This document shows positions 1-9,396 of a DNA stretch of 45,501 nucleotides, in pieces (positions within the stretch are counted from its first letter, which is position 1; each line of letters starts with the position of its first letter). Position numbers and translations under genes: made by a program. The stretch spans positions 1-45,501 of the forward strand of contig CALKDS010000003.1 of the NCBI GenBank assembly GCA_938084135.1. The letters run 5' to 3'. Below the pieces are notes generated by a model. It was not told where the DNA came from. It did no database searches and saw only the letters and a list, made by a program, of their open reading frames with translations. Origin of the DNA: an uncultured Flavobacteriales bacterium (GTDB lineage: Bacteria > Bacteroidota > Bacteroidia > Flavobacteriales > Schleiferiaceae).

Positions 1-2
1 TG

Positions 3-542
3 ATTTCAAAATCTGCAGGGATTTCCTCAAATTATAAATTAGATAAAAAAACGGAAATTCGACTTGCTTATCGTTTTCAAAATGTAGTTGTCAGAAACCA
101 AATACACGGATTAGATCCGGTTAGTATTTTAATGCCTGCCGCTTTTGTTGCAAAACACCGGGCTTTAATAAATCTCAGTAGAAATTTTATGAAAAGTTGG
201 AATCTTGATATGACAGTCCAGTTCCGTGGTAAACAACCGATTCCCAGCATACACCCATGGGCACCAGGTTTGTCTGGAGAAATCATTTCTTATGGCCAAG
301 CTCACAATTTGTTAAATTTTCAAATTAGAAAAAACACGAAGAAAGGAGATTTTTATTTAGGTGTGGAAAATGCATTAAACTTTCAGCAGCTAAATCCAAT
401 CGATGGCGTTGTCAATATTAATGGAGATCTATTAACACCAAGTAATCCTACTTTTACAGAGAATTTTGACGCTACGCGTATTTGGGGTCCGATATTTGGC
501 AGGATGATATATTTTGGATTGAATTATAAATTGATCAATTAA
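3..542 (+). CDS. TonB-dependent receptor, C-terminal part (5' truncated by window edge)
   Basis: Frame is open from base 3 upstream of the listed Met. Alternating beta-strand pattern with terminal '...[16 protein letters not shown]' typical of outer-membrane beta-barrel C-termini. Confidence 0.7.
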   Translation: MSKSAGISSNYKLDKKTEIRLAYRFQNVVVRNQIHGLDPVSILMPAAFVAKHRALINLSRNFMKSWNLDMTVQFRGKQPIPSIHPWAPGLSGEIISYGQAHNLLNFQIRKNTKKGDFYLGVENALNFQQLNPIDGVVNINGDLLTPSNPTFTENFDATRIWGPIFGRMIYFGLNYKLIN

Positions 543-543
543 A

Positions 544-1233
544 ATGGATGAAATAGTTATTGAATTACGAAACATAATTCGCGATTTCAAACTGGGGTCT
601 CAGACTGTCCATGTTTTAAAGGGCATCAATTTAGATATTAAAAAAGGTGAATATGTTGCTTTAATGGGTCCCTCTGGAAGCGGTAAATCTACTTTGATGA
701 ATCTTTTAGGGTGCTTAGACACTCCTACTTCGGGGTCATATAAACTGGCTGGACGAGATGTAAGCCAAATGAAAGACAACGATTTAGCTGAAATTCGTAA
801 CAAAGAGATAGGTTTTGTGTTTCAAACATTTAATCTGATTCCTCGCCAAACGGCTCTGCAAAATGTAGCATTACCTCTTGTCTATGCTGGAGAGAAAAAA
901 GAAGCAAGAATTTCTCAAGCCAAAAATATTCTTGATGAAGTTGGTTTAAGCGACAGAATGGACCACCGGCCAAATCAATTATCTGGGGGACAAAGGCAAC
1001 GGGTAGCGATAGGGAGAGCTTTAGTGAATTCTCCTTCTATAATTTTAGCTGATGAGCCAACTGGAAATTTAGATTCAACCACCTCTTTGGAAATAATGAA
1101 GCTTTTCGATGAAATCCATAAAAATGGGAATACACTGATCGTTGTAACGCATGAAGAAGAAATAGCTCGGTATGCGCACCGCATAATACGATTAAGAGAC
1201 GGAATGATTGAAAGTGATCAAGTGCAAAATTAG
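544..1233 (+). CDS. ABC transporter ATP-binding protein, LolD/MacB type
   Basis: Walker [10 protein letters not shown], signature [15 protein letters not shown], Walker [14 protein letters not shown]. Starts 1 nt after the receptor stop. Confidence 0.93.
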   Translation: MDEIVIELRNIIRDFKLGSQTVHVLKGINLDIKKGEYVALMGPSGSGKSTLMNLLGCLDTPTSGSYKLAGRDVSQMKDNDLAEIRNKEIGFVFQTFNLIPRQTALQNVALPLVYAGEKKEARISQAKNILDEVGLSDRMDHRPNQLSGGQRQRVAIGRALVNSPSIILADEPTGNLDSTTSLEIMKLFDEIHKNGNTLIVVTHEEEIARYAHRIIRLRDGMIESDQVQN

Positions 1234-1249
1234 AAGAAATAAAAATTTA

Positions 1250-3988
1250 TCAAAGCTCTCTCTGAACCTCAATCTCTTTAAACCCTTCTATAGTATCACC
1301 AACTTTGATGTCATTAAAATTCTTGATATTTAAGCCACAATCTGTTCCTTTTTTAACCTCTTTAACATCGTCCTTAAATCTTTTAAGGGAGCCCAATTCT
1401 CCGGTATATACAACAACCGAATCACGAATAATACGAATCTTAGAACTTCTATTAATTGTCCCGTCCATAACCATGCAACCCGCTATAGTTCCAAACTTCG
1501 AAATTTTAAATGTTTCACGTATTTCCAAAGAGCATGTAATTTCTTCCTTGAAATCAGGGGATAACATTCCACCCATTGCTTCTTTTATATCGTTTATTGC
1601 ATCATAGATAATACTGTAAAGACGAATTTCAATATCTTCTTTTTCTGCCAATTTCCTTGCAGATCCTGCAGGTCTAACTTGAAAACCTAAAATAATTGCC
1701 TTTGACGCAGTTGCCAATAAAACATCACTATCCGTAATTCCACCGACAGCTTTATGGATTATGTTTACCTGTATTTCTTCAGTACTCAACCTTTGTAATG
1801 AGTCTGAAAGAGCCTCAATCGAACCATCAACATCACCTTTCAAAACAATGTTTAGCTCCTGAAAATCCCCTACAGCTAAACGTCTTCCTATTTCATCTAA
1901 TGTCAAGCTTTTCTGAGATCTTACCGACTGTTCCCTTTGCAATTGTTGGCGCCTAGTAGCAATAGATTTAGCTTCCCGCTCATCAGCCATTACGATATAG
2001 TTGTCGCCTGCTTGAGGCGCGCCATCCAAGCCTAAGATAGATACAGGGACTGAGGGTCCGGCACCTTTTAATTGCTTACCTCGTTCATCCATCATTGCTC
2101 TTACCTTACCTGAGTATGGGCCGACTAATATGTAGTCTCCGACTTTTAAAGTGCCCGTCTCGTTCAACAGAGTAATCACATATCCACGGCCTTTATCAAG
2201 AGTAGCTTCGATTACAGTTCCCTTCGCAAGTCTATCGGGATCTGCTTTTAAATCCAATAATTCAGCTTCAAGTAGAACTTTCTCTAGAAGTTTATCAACA
2301 TTTAAACCGGTTTTTGCAGATATCTCTTGAGACTGAATCTTACCCCCCCAGTCTTCAACGAGAATATTCATTTGGCTCAACTGCTCTTTAATTCTATCCG
2401 GATTAGATTCCGGCCGATCAATTTTATTAATCGCGAATACAACAGGAACATTTGCAGCTTGAGCATGACTGATAGCTTCTTTCGTTTGAGGCATGACTGA
2501 ATCGTCTGCAGAAACAACAATTATAGCAATATCAGTGACTTGTGCTCCTCTTGCACGCATTGCCGTGAATGCTTCGTGTCCTGGGGTATCAAGGAATGAT
2601 ATTGCTTGACCAGAAGGTAATTGAACTGAGTAAGCACCGATATGCTGGGTGATTCCACCCGCCTCTCCAGCAATGACGTTATCTTTTCTTATAAAGTCTA
2701 ATAGAGAAGTCTTTCCATGATCAACATGGCCCATTACAGTAACAATTGGAGACCGTGATACAAGATTATCTTCAATATCTTCATCATTGAAAACCTCTTG
2801 CATCTCCTCGTCAACGAATTCAACACTAAAACCAAATTCTTCTGCAACAATGGTTAATGTTTCCTTATCTAATCGTTGATTCATGCTAGCCATTATTCCC
2901 AAAGCCATACAAGTGGAAATGACATCTGCAGGAGACACTGCCATTTGATTCGCAAACTCTAGTAGCGTGACAAATTCTGTAAGTTTTAAGACTTTTTCTC
3001 CTTCTATACGTTCAATTTCAGCCATTTCTTTAGCCTCCGTTCGCTCGGCACGTTTGTCTCTTCTTATTTTCGAGCCCTTTGACTTTTTACTACCACCCAA
3101 CTTCTCGAGTGTCTCCTTTATTTTTCGAGCAATATCTTCTTTAGAAACCTCAGTTTTTGGTTGAACTTTTGCATTCCGACCTCTTCCTGCTCCAAGCCCT
3201 GGTCGATTATTATCTCTGCGTTTTGCTGCTCCTACAGTTGCAGCGCCAGTAGTTGTTCTTCCACCTCCAGCAGCAGGCTTTTGTAATCCCTCTGTTTTGA
3301 TACGCTTTCTTTTGCCTCCTTCTCCAGGGGATTTAGGTTTTTTAGCAAATTGTTTAAGATCAATTGTCTTTCCTGTAAGCTTAGGTCCATCAAGTTTCTT
3401 ATACTGAGTCTTATGACTTGCATCCTCCTCGCCTTTAATCTCATCAGGTGAGTCTTTTTCACCTGGTAATGATTTTGATACTTTTTTCTCTTCTACCTTT
3501 TCTTCTTTGCTTTTTTCGGCAGATTCAGCTGTTTCTTTTTTATCTGAAATTTCTTTGACAGGCTCTTCTTTGGCCTTTTCATCGCTTATCGGTTTTGAAA
3601 CCTCAGTATCTGCAATTTCTTTCTTAACAATAGATTCTGCTAAATCTTTTGATGTTTTTGACGGATTTAAATCTATTTTACCTGAAATTTTAGGCCCTTT
3701 GAGGCTAGAACCTGCTCTAAATAATTCATTTCTAGGCTTTTCTTGCTCTTGGCGCTCTGCATGGATTGCTTCTTTCTCTTCTCGTTTCTGCTGAATAAGA
3801 GTCTCCGCTTCATCTTTTTTTGTCTTGTCAGAAGCAAAATTCTCAAGCAAAAAATCATATTCTTTTTGATTGATTTTTGCATTGCGATTCTTGTCAACTG
3901 TATGACCCTTCGATTTTAAATAATCGACAGCTGTATCAAGTCCGATATTCAACTCGCTGAGAACTTTACTAATTCTGTAATTACTCAT
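1250..3988 (-). CDS. infB: Translation initiation factor IF-2
   Basis: GTPase core [42 protein letters not shown]; long charged N-terminal extension; follows nusA. Confidence 0.98.
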   Translation of the reverse strand: MSNYRISKVLSELNIGLDTAVDYLKSKGHTVDKNRNAKINQKEYDFLLENFASDKTKKDEAETLIQQKREEKEAIHAERQEQEKPRNELFRAGSSLKGPKISGKIDLNPSKTSKDLAESIVKKEIADTEVSKPISDEKAKEEPVKEISDKKETAESAEKSKEEKVEEKKVSKSLPGEKDSPDEIKGEEDASHKTQYKKLDGPKLTGKTIDLKQFAKKPKSPGEGGKRKRIKTEGLQKPAAGGGRTTTGAATVGAAKRRDNNRPGLGAGRGRNAKVQPKTEVSKEDIARKIKETLEKLGGSKKSKGSKIRRDKRAERTEAKEMAEIERIEGEKVLKLTEFVTLLEFANQMAVSPADVISTCMALGIMASMNQRLDKETLTIVAEEFGFSVEFVDEEMQEVFNDEDIEDNLVSRSPIVTVMGHVDHGKTSLLDFIRKDNVIAGEAGGITQHIGAYSVQLPSGQAISFLDTPGHEAFTAMRARGAQVTDIAIIVVSADDSVMPQTKEAISHAQAANVPVVFAINKIDRPESNPDRIKEQLSQMNILVEDWGGKIQSQEISAKTGLNVDKLLEKVLLEAELLDLKADPDRLAKGTVIEATLDKGRGYVITLLNETGTLKVGDYILVGPYSGKVRAMMDERGKQLKGAGPSVPVSILGLDGAPQAGDNYIVMADEREAKSIATRRQQLQREQSVRSQKSLTLDEIGRRLAVGDFQELNIVLKGDVDGSIEALSDSLQRLSTEEIQVNIIHKAVGGITDSDVLLATASKAIILGFQVRPAGSARKLAEKEDIEIRLYSIIYDAINDIKEAMGGMLSPDFKEEITCSLEIRETFKISKFGTIAGCMVMDGTINRSSKIRIIRDSVVVYTGELGSLKRFKDDVKEVKKGTDCGLNIKNFNDIKVGDTIEGFKEIEVQREL

Positions 3989-4023
3989 ATGTTAAGAATT
4001 TTCGCTAAGCTTTATTTTCTTTA

Positions 4024-5265
4024 TTAATCTTCAAACTCTTTCTTAAGAACACCTCGAACTTCTTCTACTGTTTCAATCTCTAAGTCAGATCGTCTGGCTA
4101 TATCTTCGGTCTCTACATTCAAAATACTTTTGGCTGTATCGTAACCACTCTTTCGCAGCTGCTCGATTACCCAACTTTCTATTTCGTCAGAGAATTCTAT
4201 CAATTCTACATCTTCTTCATGAACAATATCTTCCCTGTATACATCAATTTCATATTCCGTAAGCCTACTTGCTAATCTAATGTTGGTTCCTCCCCTACCA
4301 ATAGCTAAGCTAACCTGGTCAGCTGGAAGATAGACATCAACTTTTTTCCGTTCTTCATCCATAACCATGTTGCTTATTTTAGCTGGAGAAAGCGCTCTTT
4401 GAATAAACAGCTGATGATTCGTTGTAAAATTAATTACATCTATATTCTCACTTCTTAGTTCACGAACAATTCCATGAATCCTAGAACCTTTCATTCCAAC
4501 ACAAGCTCCTACTGGATCAATTCTATCGTCATAGCTCTCCACTGCAACTTTGGCTTTTTCGCCAGGTATTCTGACCACTCCCTTAACCGTTATTATTCCA
4601 TCAAATACCTCGGGGATTTCTGTTTCGAATAATTTTGCTAAGAAGTTATCTGCTGTTCTACTTAGTAGAATAAATGGCTTAGTCCCACGAACTTCAACAG
4701 ATTTAACAATAGACCGTACAGTATCTCCTTTACGGAAAAAGTCTTTTTCGGGAATCATTTCATCCCTTCTAAGGATCAATTCATTTTGTTGATCATCATA
4801 AATGATGATTTCTCTATTTCTTACATGATGAACTTCTCCAGTTATGATTTCGCCTTCCATGTCTTTGTAGCGCTTATATAGTTCACCACTATCATGTTCT
4901 TGAACTTTTTGGACCAAGGTTTGACGGAAGGCCAAAATAAACCTTCTTCCAAGATCGATCATTTTAATTTCTTCTGAAACTTCTTCCCCAACTTCAAAGT
5001 CAGGTTCAATTTTTATAGCCTCGCTGTAGGGGATTTCAAGATTTGAATCTTCAATAGACTTATCATCAACAATAATTCGATTTCGCCATATTTCCAGATC
5101 TCCTTTGTCCGGGTTAACGATTACATCAAAATTTTCATCACTTTCGAACTTCTTGCGAAGTTGAACGCGAAATGCCTCTTCGATAAAAGACATAAGTGTA
5201 ACACGGTCGATGTTCTTTTCATCTTTGAACTCGCCAAATGATTCGATAATAGCTAAATTTTCCAT
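4024..5265 (-). CDS. nusA: Transcription termination/antitermination factor NusA
   Basis: S1/KH domains: DPVGACVGMKGSRI, AIGRGGTNIRLASRLT; located between rimP and infB. Confidence 0.97.
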   Translation of the reverse strand: MENLAIIESFGEFKDEKNIDRVTLMSFIEEAFRVQLRKKFESDENFDVIVNPDKGDLEIWRNRIIVDDKSIEDSNLEIPYSEAIKIEPDFEVGEEVSEEIKMIDLGRRFILAFRQTLVQKVQEHDSGELYKRYKDMEGEIITGEVHHVRNREIIIYDDQQNELILRRDEMIPEKDFFRKGDTVRSIVKSVEVRGTKPFILLSRTADNFLAKLFETEIPEVFDGIITVKGVVRIPGEKAKVAVESYDDRIDPVGACVGMKGSRIHGIVRELRSENIDVINFTTNHQLFIQRALSPAKISNMVMDEERKKVDVYLPADQVSLAIGRGGTNIRLASRLTEYEIDVYREDIVHEEDVELIEFSDEIESWVIEQLRKSGYDTAKSILNVETEDIARRSDLEIETVEEVRGVLKKEFED

Positions 5266-5277
5266 AATTGAAAAAAA

Positions 5278-5745
5278 TCAGAATTTAAAGTCTAAAATAA
5301 TTTTTGATACATCCCTCAATGGGATGGTTTTCTTTACATCAACGTCTATTTTCCCCTTGCCTTTAGGTTTGGGAACACGCTCAGTCCAATGAAGCTCAAT
5401 TTCATCTCCATTATAGGCCTTTAGAGTTCCTTTCAGGAGATTTCCACTCTCCAAGGTATTCACTTTGACCAATCGGCCTATACTTTTTACATATTGCTCT
5501 GGAACTTTAAAAGGCACAAACATTCCAGGAGAAGAGACTTCAATAGAATAATCTTCGGATTCATCACCCAAAGCATTTTCAATCGAACGACTTAGATATT
5601 TTAACTGATCAACAGAAATGTGTCCATCCAATAAATCAGCATGAAGCCTAATTTGATTGTCCACATTAAGTTCAAAGTCCACCAGAAATGCATCAATTTT
5701 TGCAATTTCTGTCTCTATTAATATTTTTAATTCTGTATAGTCCAT
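5278..5745 (-). CDS. rimP: Ribosome maturation factor RimP
   Basis: Size (155 aa), position upstream of nusA, motif YSIEVSSPG and GNLLKGTLKAYNGDEIEL. Confidence 0.93.
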   Translation of the reverse strand: MDYTELKILIETEIAKIDAFLVDFELNVDNQIRLHADLLDGHISVDQLKYLSRSIENALGDESEDYSIEVSSPGMFVPFKVPEQYVKSIGRLVKVNTLESGNLLKGTLKAYNGDEIELHWTERVPKPKGKGKIDVDVKKTIPLRDVSKIILDFKF

Positions 5746-5769
5746 TCGTTTAAAAAAAGTCCAGAGATC

Positions 5770-5798
5770 AAAAGAGGGGACTTGTGGTCCCCTCTTTT
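5770..5798 (-). promoter_or_regulatory. Perfect 12-bp stem-loop in leader of rimP-nusA-infB
   Basis: AAAAGAGGGGAC ttgtg GTCCCCTCTTTT, exact inverted repeat with 5-nt loop; lies between predicted rimP promoter and start codon. Confidence 0.8.
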
Positions 5799-5818
5799 AA
5801 TTCTCCAACAAGTCTGTG

Positions 5819-5826
5819 CAAAAGTA
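5819..5826 (-). promoter_or_regulatory. Predicted -7 promoter element for rimP operon (TACTTTTG)
   Basis: Minus-strand TACTTTTG matches Bacteroidota TAnnTTTG, upstream of rimP. Confidence 0.5.
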
Positions 5827-5860
5827 CATAAAGTTGATCAAAGTAAACTATATATGGCAA

Positions 5861-5895
5861 TTTGAAACTTTTTTAACCCGAAAAGATTAGTTTTG
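5861..5895 (+). promoter_or_regulatory. Predicted Bacteroidota-type promoter for PKD-domain gene (TTTG-N23-TAGTTTTG)
   Basis: TTTG at 5861-5864 and TAGTTTTG at 5888-5895, just upstream of the start region. Confidence 0.5.
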
Positions 5896-5907
5896 CATTG
5901 AATAAAT

Positions 5908-7641
5908 TTGAATAAAATACTTGCTTTTAGAAATATGAAAAACTTCAAAGCACTCTTCATTATTTTTTTTTTGTTGAACGTGATAAGAATATTTGGCTTT
6001 TCGAAAGAATTAAATACCGCTTTTAATAACCCAATTGAAGATTCAATATTCTCTAAAAATATTATTTCTAATTTTCAATCTACCTCATCAAACTGTCTTC
6101 CAATTCTCGCTCCTTACTGTGAAGACTTTGAGGACTCTGCTTGGGTGGGATACTATCCTAATTTTGCACCGGGGTTTTATGGAAGTATCGGCAATTGCTG
6201 GTCACGATCTGATTCTACCGGTTTTATTTGGAGTTTTAAAACCGGTGGGTCAACATGGAATCAATCGGGGCCTGGGCAGAGTGTTGTTCTTACGACTGGG
6301 AAATATATGTTTACCCAACCAGATGGTGCAAGCCCAATAAACACCACAAGCATTAACACCCCATGGTTTGATTTAACAGCACTAGATACCCCGGCAATTT
6401 ATTTTAAAAGTCATTTATATGGTGCCGCCATTCAATCCCTGTCTGTAGAAATCGATTTCGGTAATGGCTGGGCGAGCGCCAGCGGACCTAATACTTTGAT
6501 ATCTCTAACACCAACACAGCAAAAAAATTCACCTTGGCAACAAAACATTGTAAACCTTCTACAATATCAAAATGACACCGTAAGATTTCGAATAACGGGA
6601 ACTAGAAGTGCTCCGCTGGCGAAAATAGCAGTTGATGATTTTTGTGTTGATGAAGCTCCATTTTGTCCTCCTGTAGGCGCATCTTTTTATGATTATGGGA
6701 ATTTTCTTTCCCGTGGTTTTGTAGCTTCTAATGTTCCCAATAATGCTCAATGCACTTGGGATTTTGGAGACGGATCAACTGGTAGCGGCACCCCAGCTTT
6801 TCATACCTACAGCAATCCAGGTTCATATAACGTTAAACTAACAGTGGGCTTGAGCTGTGGTTCTGTTGATGACACGACTCAAATAGTTAGTGTCTGCTCT
6901 GCACTTGGAAATCCCGTTTTTACATTTCAAGAGTCAGGATTTAGCTATAATTTCCAAGTATCATCAGGCGGAATCGGTGCATCTGGCTTTTTATGGGACT
7001 TCGGTGATGGGAATTTTGGTTCAGGTGCTGCAGTTTCTCACACTTACTCTTCTGCTGGTATATATGATGTGATATTGAAATCTTACAATGACTGCAATGA
7101 TACCAATAGCTTTACTTCGGTGATTGATATATGCGATTCTAATGATTCTATAAAAGCTAATTGGACTGCAAAATTAGTTTCTACTGGAGCCTCTGGAATG
7201 ATTATCGATTTTGATGCTAATGTTTCTTTGGGAGCTTCTAACTACAAATGGTATTTTGGCGATGGAGACTCAGGAGTTGGTAAAGTAGTGACTCACACTT
7301 ATAATCCTCCAGGTCTCTTTTACAATGTCACTTTAGTGGCTTCAAATGACTGCAATGGCTCAGATGCTATCACCAAACCTTTAACAACAATAGGGATATT
7401 AGAACAAACAAATATTCAAAATAAAATATGGCCTACCATACTGAAACCGGGAGAAAAATTATACTTCACAAGAAGGGGTTCGTCAGAGACCAATAGTCTA
7501 ATCCAAATTATAGATTCACAGGGAAGAATAATCTCATATGATAAAATTTCTAGTGGAATTAATATCCCCAATGAATGGCCTAAAGGGACTTATTTTATTA
7601 GGTTTGATGATGAAACCTTTAAGTTCTTATTGTCAAATTAA
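5908..7641 (+). CDS. Secreted multi-PKD-domain protein with probable T9SS-type C-terminal domain
   Basis: Signal peptide (ATG at 5935: MKNFKALFIIFFLLNVIRIFGFS), three PKD-like repeats (WDFGDGSTGSG, WDFGDGNFGSG, WYFGDGDSGVG each followed by HTY), C-terminal IIDSQGRII...PKGTYFIRF. Confidence 0.8.
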   Translation: MNKILAFRNMKNFKALFIIFFLLNVIRIFGFSKELNTAFNNPIEDSIFSKNIISNFQSTSSNCLPILAPYCEDFEDSAWVGYYPNFAPGFYGSIGNCWSRSDSTGFIWSFKTGGSTWNQSGPGQSVVLTTGKYMFTQPDGASPINTTSINTPWFDLTALDTPAIYFKSHLYGAAIQSLSVEIDFGNGWASASGPNTLISLTPTQQKNSPWQQNIVNLLQYQNDTVRFRITGTRSAPLAKIAVDDFCVDEAPFCPPVGASFYDYGNFLSRGFVASNVPNNAQCTWDFGDGSTGSGTPAFHTYSNPGSYNVKLTVGLSCGSVDDTTQIVSVCSALGNPVFTFQESGFSYNFQVSSGGIGASGFLWDFGDGNFGSGAAVSHTYSSAGIYDVILKSYNDCNDTNSFTSVIDICDSNDSIKANWTAKLVSTGASGMIIDFDANVSLGASNYKWYFGDGDSGVGKVVTHTYNPPGLFYNVTLVASNDCNGSDAITKPLTTIGILEQTNIQNKIWPTILKPGEKLYFTRRGSSETNSLIQIIDSQGRIISYDKISSGINIPNEWPKGTYFIRFDDETFKFLLSN

Positions 7642-7643
7642 AA

Positions 7644-7678
7644 ACCCTTAGTAAATTGATTTACAATTCACTAAGGGT
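7644..7678 (-). terminator. Rho-independent terminator, most likely for tRNA-Gln
   Basis: ACCCTTAGT-a-AATTG-attta-CAATT-c-ACTAAGGGT stem-loop followed on the minus strand by TTTTT; begins 9 nt after the tRNA 3' end. Confidence 0.7.
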
Positions 7679-7686
7679 AAAGAAAG

Positions 7687-7757
7687 TTGCCCCACTAGGA
7701 CTCGAACCTAGACTGACGGTACCAAAAACCGCTGTCCTGCCTTTAGACGATGGGGCA
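7687..7757 (-). tRNA. tRNA-Gln (anticodon TTG)
   Basis: Minus strand TGCCCCATCGTCTAAAGGCAGGACAGCGGTTTTTGGTACCGTCAGTCTAGGTTCGAGTCCTAGTGGGGCA folds as a cloverleaf; loop TTTTGGT gives anticodon TTG; CCA not encoded. Confidence 0.95.
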
Positions 7758-7772
7758 CCGTATTTCGGTCGA

Positions 7773-7802
7773 CAAAGTTAATCAGCGAGACTTACTAAGC
7801 AA
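7773..7802 (-). promoter_or_regulatory. Predicted promoter for tRNA-Gln (TTG-N19-TAACTTTG)
   Basis: Minus strand CTTGC...TAACTTTG with 19-nt spacing, 15 nt upstream of tRNA 5' end. Confidence 0.6.
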
Positions 7803-7809
7803 GATCTTT

Positions 7810-9357
7810 TTATAAAGGAATATTTCCATGTTTTCGTTTAGGAGGATCCACAACTTTATTTTCTAATATATCAAATGCCTTAATTAGCTTTATTCTCGTT
7901 GCATTTGGCTCTATTACCTCATCCACAAACCCTCTAGAAGCTGCTTTGTATGGATTTGCAAACTCTAAAGCGTATTCTTTTTCTTTATTTAACCAGGTTG
8001 ATTCAGGATCTTTTGAATTTGAGATTTCATTTTTAAAAATGATTTCAGCTGCTCCTTTTGATCCCATTACCGCAATTTCTGCACTCGGCCATGCGTAGTT
8101 CATATCAGCACCAATATGCTTTGAATTCATTACATCATATGCGCCACCGTACGCTTTTCTTGTAATAACTGTGATTCTTGGAACAGTAGCTTCTGAAAAA
8201 GCATAAAGTAATTTAGCTCCATTTGAAATTATCCCATTCCACTCTTGATCCGTTCCTGGCAAAAACCCTGGTACATCCTCAAGAACCAATAACGGAATAT
8301 TAAATGCATCACAAAACCTTACAAACCTCGCTCCTTTTCTGCTGGCATGATTATCTAGAACTCCTGCTAAATACAGCGGCTGATTTGCAATTATACCTAT
8401 TGATCGACCCGCAATTCGAGAAAATCCAATGACAATATTCTCAGCAAAATCTCGATGAACTTCAAAGAAAGAACCTGAATCAACAATCCCAAAAATAACA
8501 TCCCTTATATCGTATGACTTTTCAGAACTGGATGGAATAATTTTATCAAGTTCTGGTCTGATTTCATCTATAGAATCATAATTCAAAAAAGGCACTGAGT
8601 CCTCACAATTTTGAGGCAAATAAGATAGAAGCTTTTTAAAACCATTAATTGCAGACGACTCATCCTTGTATGAAAAATGTGTGACGCCACTTTTTACCGC
8701 ATGAGTTTGAGCCCCCCCAAGGTCTTCAGCGGTTACCTCTTCATGTGTCACTGTTTTAACAACGTTGGGTCCGGTTACAAACATGTAACTACTCCCCTCA
8801 ACCATTCCAACAAAATCAGTTAGTGCAGGCGAGTACACTGCTCCTCCAGCGCATGGCCCTAAAATCAAGCTCAATTGAGGAATTACACCTGAAGCTTTTG
8901 TGTTTCTAAAGAAAATGTCTGCATAGCCACCCAAGGAGACAACACCCTCTTGAATTCGGGCACCACCAGAGTCATTAAGTCCAATTATTGGAACTCCGTT
9001 TTGTAATGCCAAATCCATAATTCGACATATTTTTTCAGCGTGAGCCTCAGCCAATGAACCCCCTAAAATAGTAAAATCTTGAGCATATGCATAAACAAGT
9101 CTTCCTTCTACTTTACCATACCCTGTGATAACACCATCTCCTAAAAAACGTTTTTTATCCAGTCCAAAAAGAGTGCTTCGATGAGTAACAAGTTGACCTA
9201 TTTCCTCAAAACTTCCATCGTCAAATAGTAGCTCTAGCCTTTCTCGAGCAGCAAGCTTTCCTTTATCGTGTTGAGATTTAATTCTTTTTTCTCCACCGCC
9301 TTGGCTTGCCTCTTCCCTCAGGGATTCTAATTTCTCAAATGATTTTTTATTCACCAT
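7810..9357 (-). CDS. Acyl-CoA (propionyl-CoA) carboxylase beta / carboxyltransferase subunit
   Basis: KRIKSQHDKGKLAARERLELLFDDGSFEEIG, NDSGGARIQEGV, GPCAGGAVYSPALTDF, ITRKAYGGAYDVM, MGSKGAAEIIF. Confidence 0.95.
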   Translation of the reverse strand: MVNKKSFEKLESLREEASQGGGEKRIKSQHDKGKLAARERLELLFDDGSFEEIGQLVTHRSTLFGLDKKRFLGDGVITGYGKVEGRLVYAYAQDFTILGGSLAEAHAEKICRIMDLALQNGVPIIGLNDSGGARIQEGVVSLGGYADIFFRNTKASGVIPQLSLILGPCAGGAVYSPALTDFVGMVEGSSYMFVTGPNVVKTVTHEEVTAEDLGGAQTHAVKSGVTHFSYKDESSAINGFKKLLSYLPQNCEDSVPFLNYDSIDEIRPELDKIIPSSSEKSYDIRDVIFGIVDSGSFFEVHRDFAENIVIGFSRIAGRSIGIIANQPLYLAGVLDNHASRKGARFVRFCDAFNIPLLVLEDVPGFLPGTDQEWNGIISNGAKLLYAFSEATVPRITVITRKAYGGAYDVMNSKHIGADMNYAWPSAEIAVMGSKGAAEIIFKNEISNSKDPESTWLNKEKEYALEFANPYKAASRGFVDEVIEPNATRIKLIKAFDILENKVVDPPKRKHGNIPL

Positions 9358-9362
9358 GTTAA

Positions 9363-9392
9363 CGAAGTTAGGACGGAATGGATAAAGGCAAA
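9363..9392 (-). promoter_or_regulatory. Predicted promoter for carboxyltransferase gene (TTTG-N18-TAACTTCG)
   Basis: Minus-strand TTTG and TAACTTCG; -7 element ends 5 nt before the ATG. Confidence 0.5.
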
Positions 9393-9396
9393 AAAA

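Noticed and set aside
77-1184. Antisense/small ORFs in the supplied track (e.g. 77-286 -, 600-803 -, 975-1184 -, 2967-3164 +, 6559-6750 -, 12917-13168 +, 27067-27453 +, 37601-37963 -, 44656-45006 -)
   Set aside because: All lie opposite or out of frame within well-supported genes, with low-complexity or shadow-like translations and no recognisable family.
1511-1526. TGTTTCACGTATTTCC inside infB as a possible parS site
   Set aside because: Only the left half matches TGTTTCACGTGAAACA (11/16); it lies in conserved coding sequence and lacks dyad symmetry.
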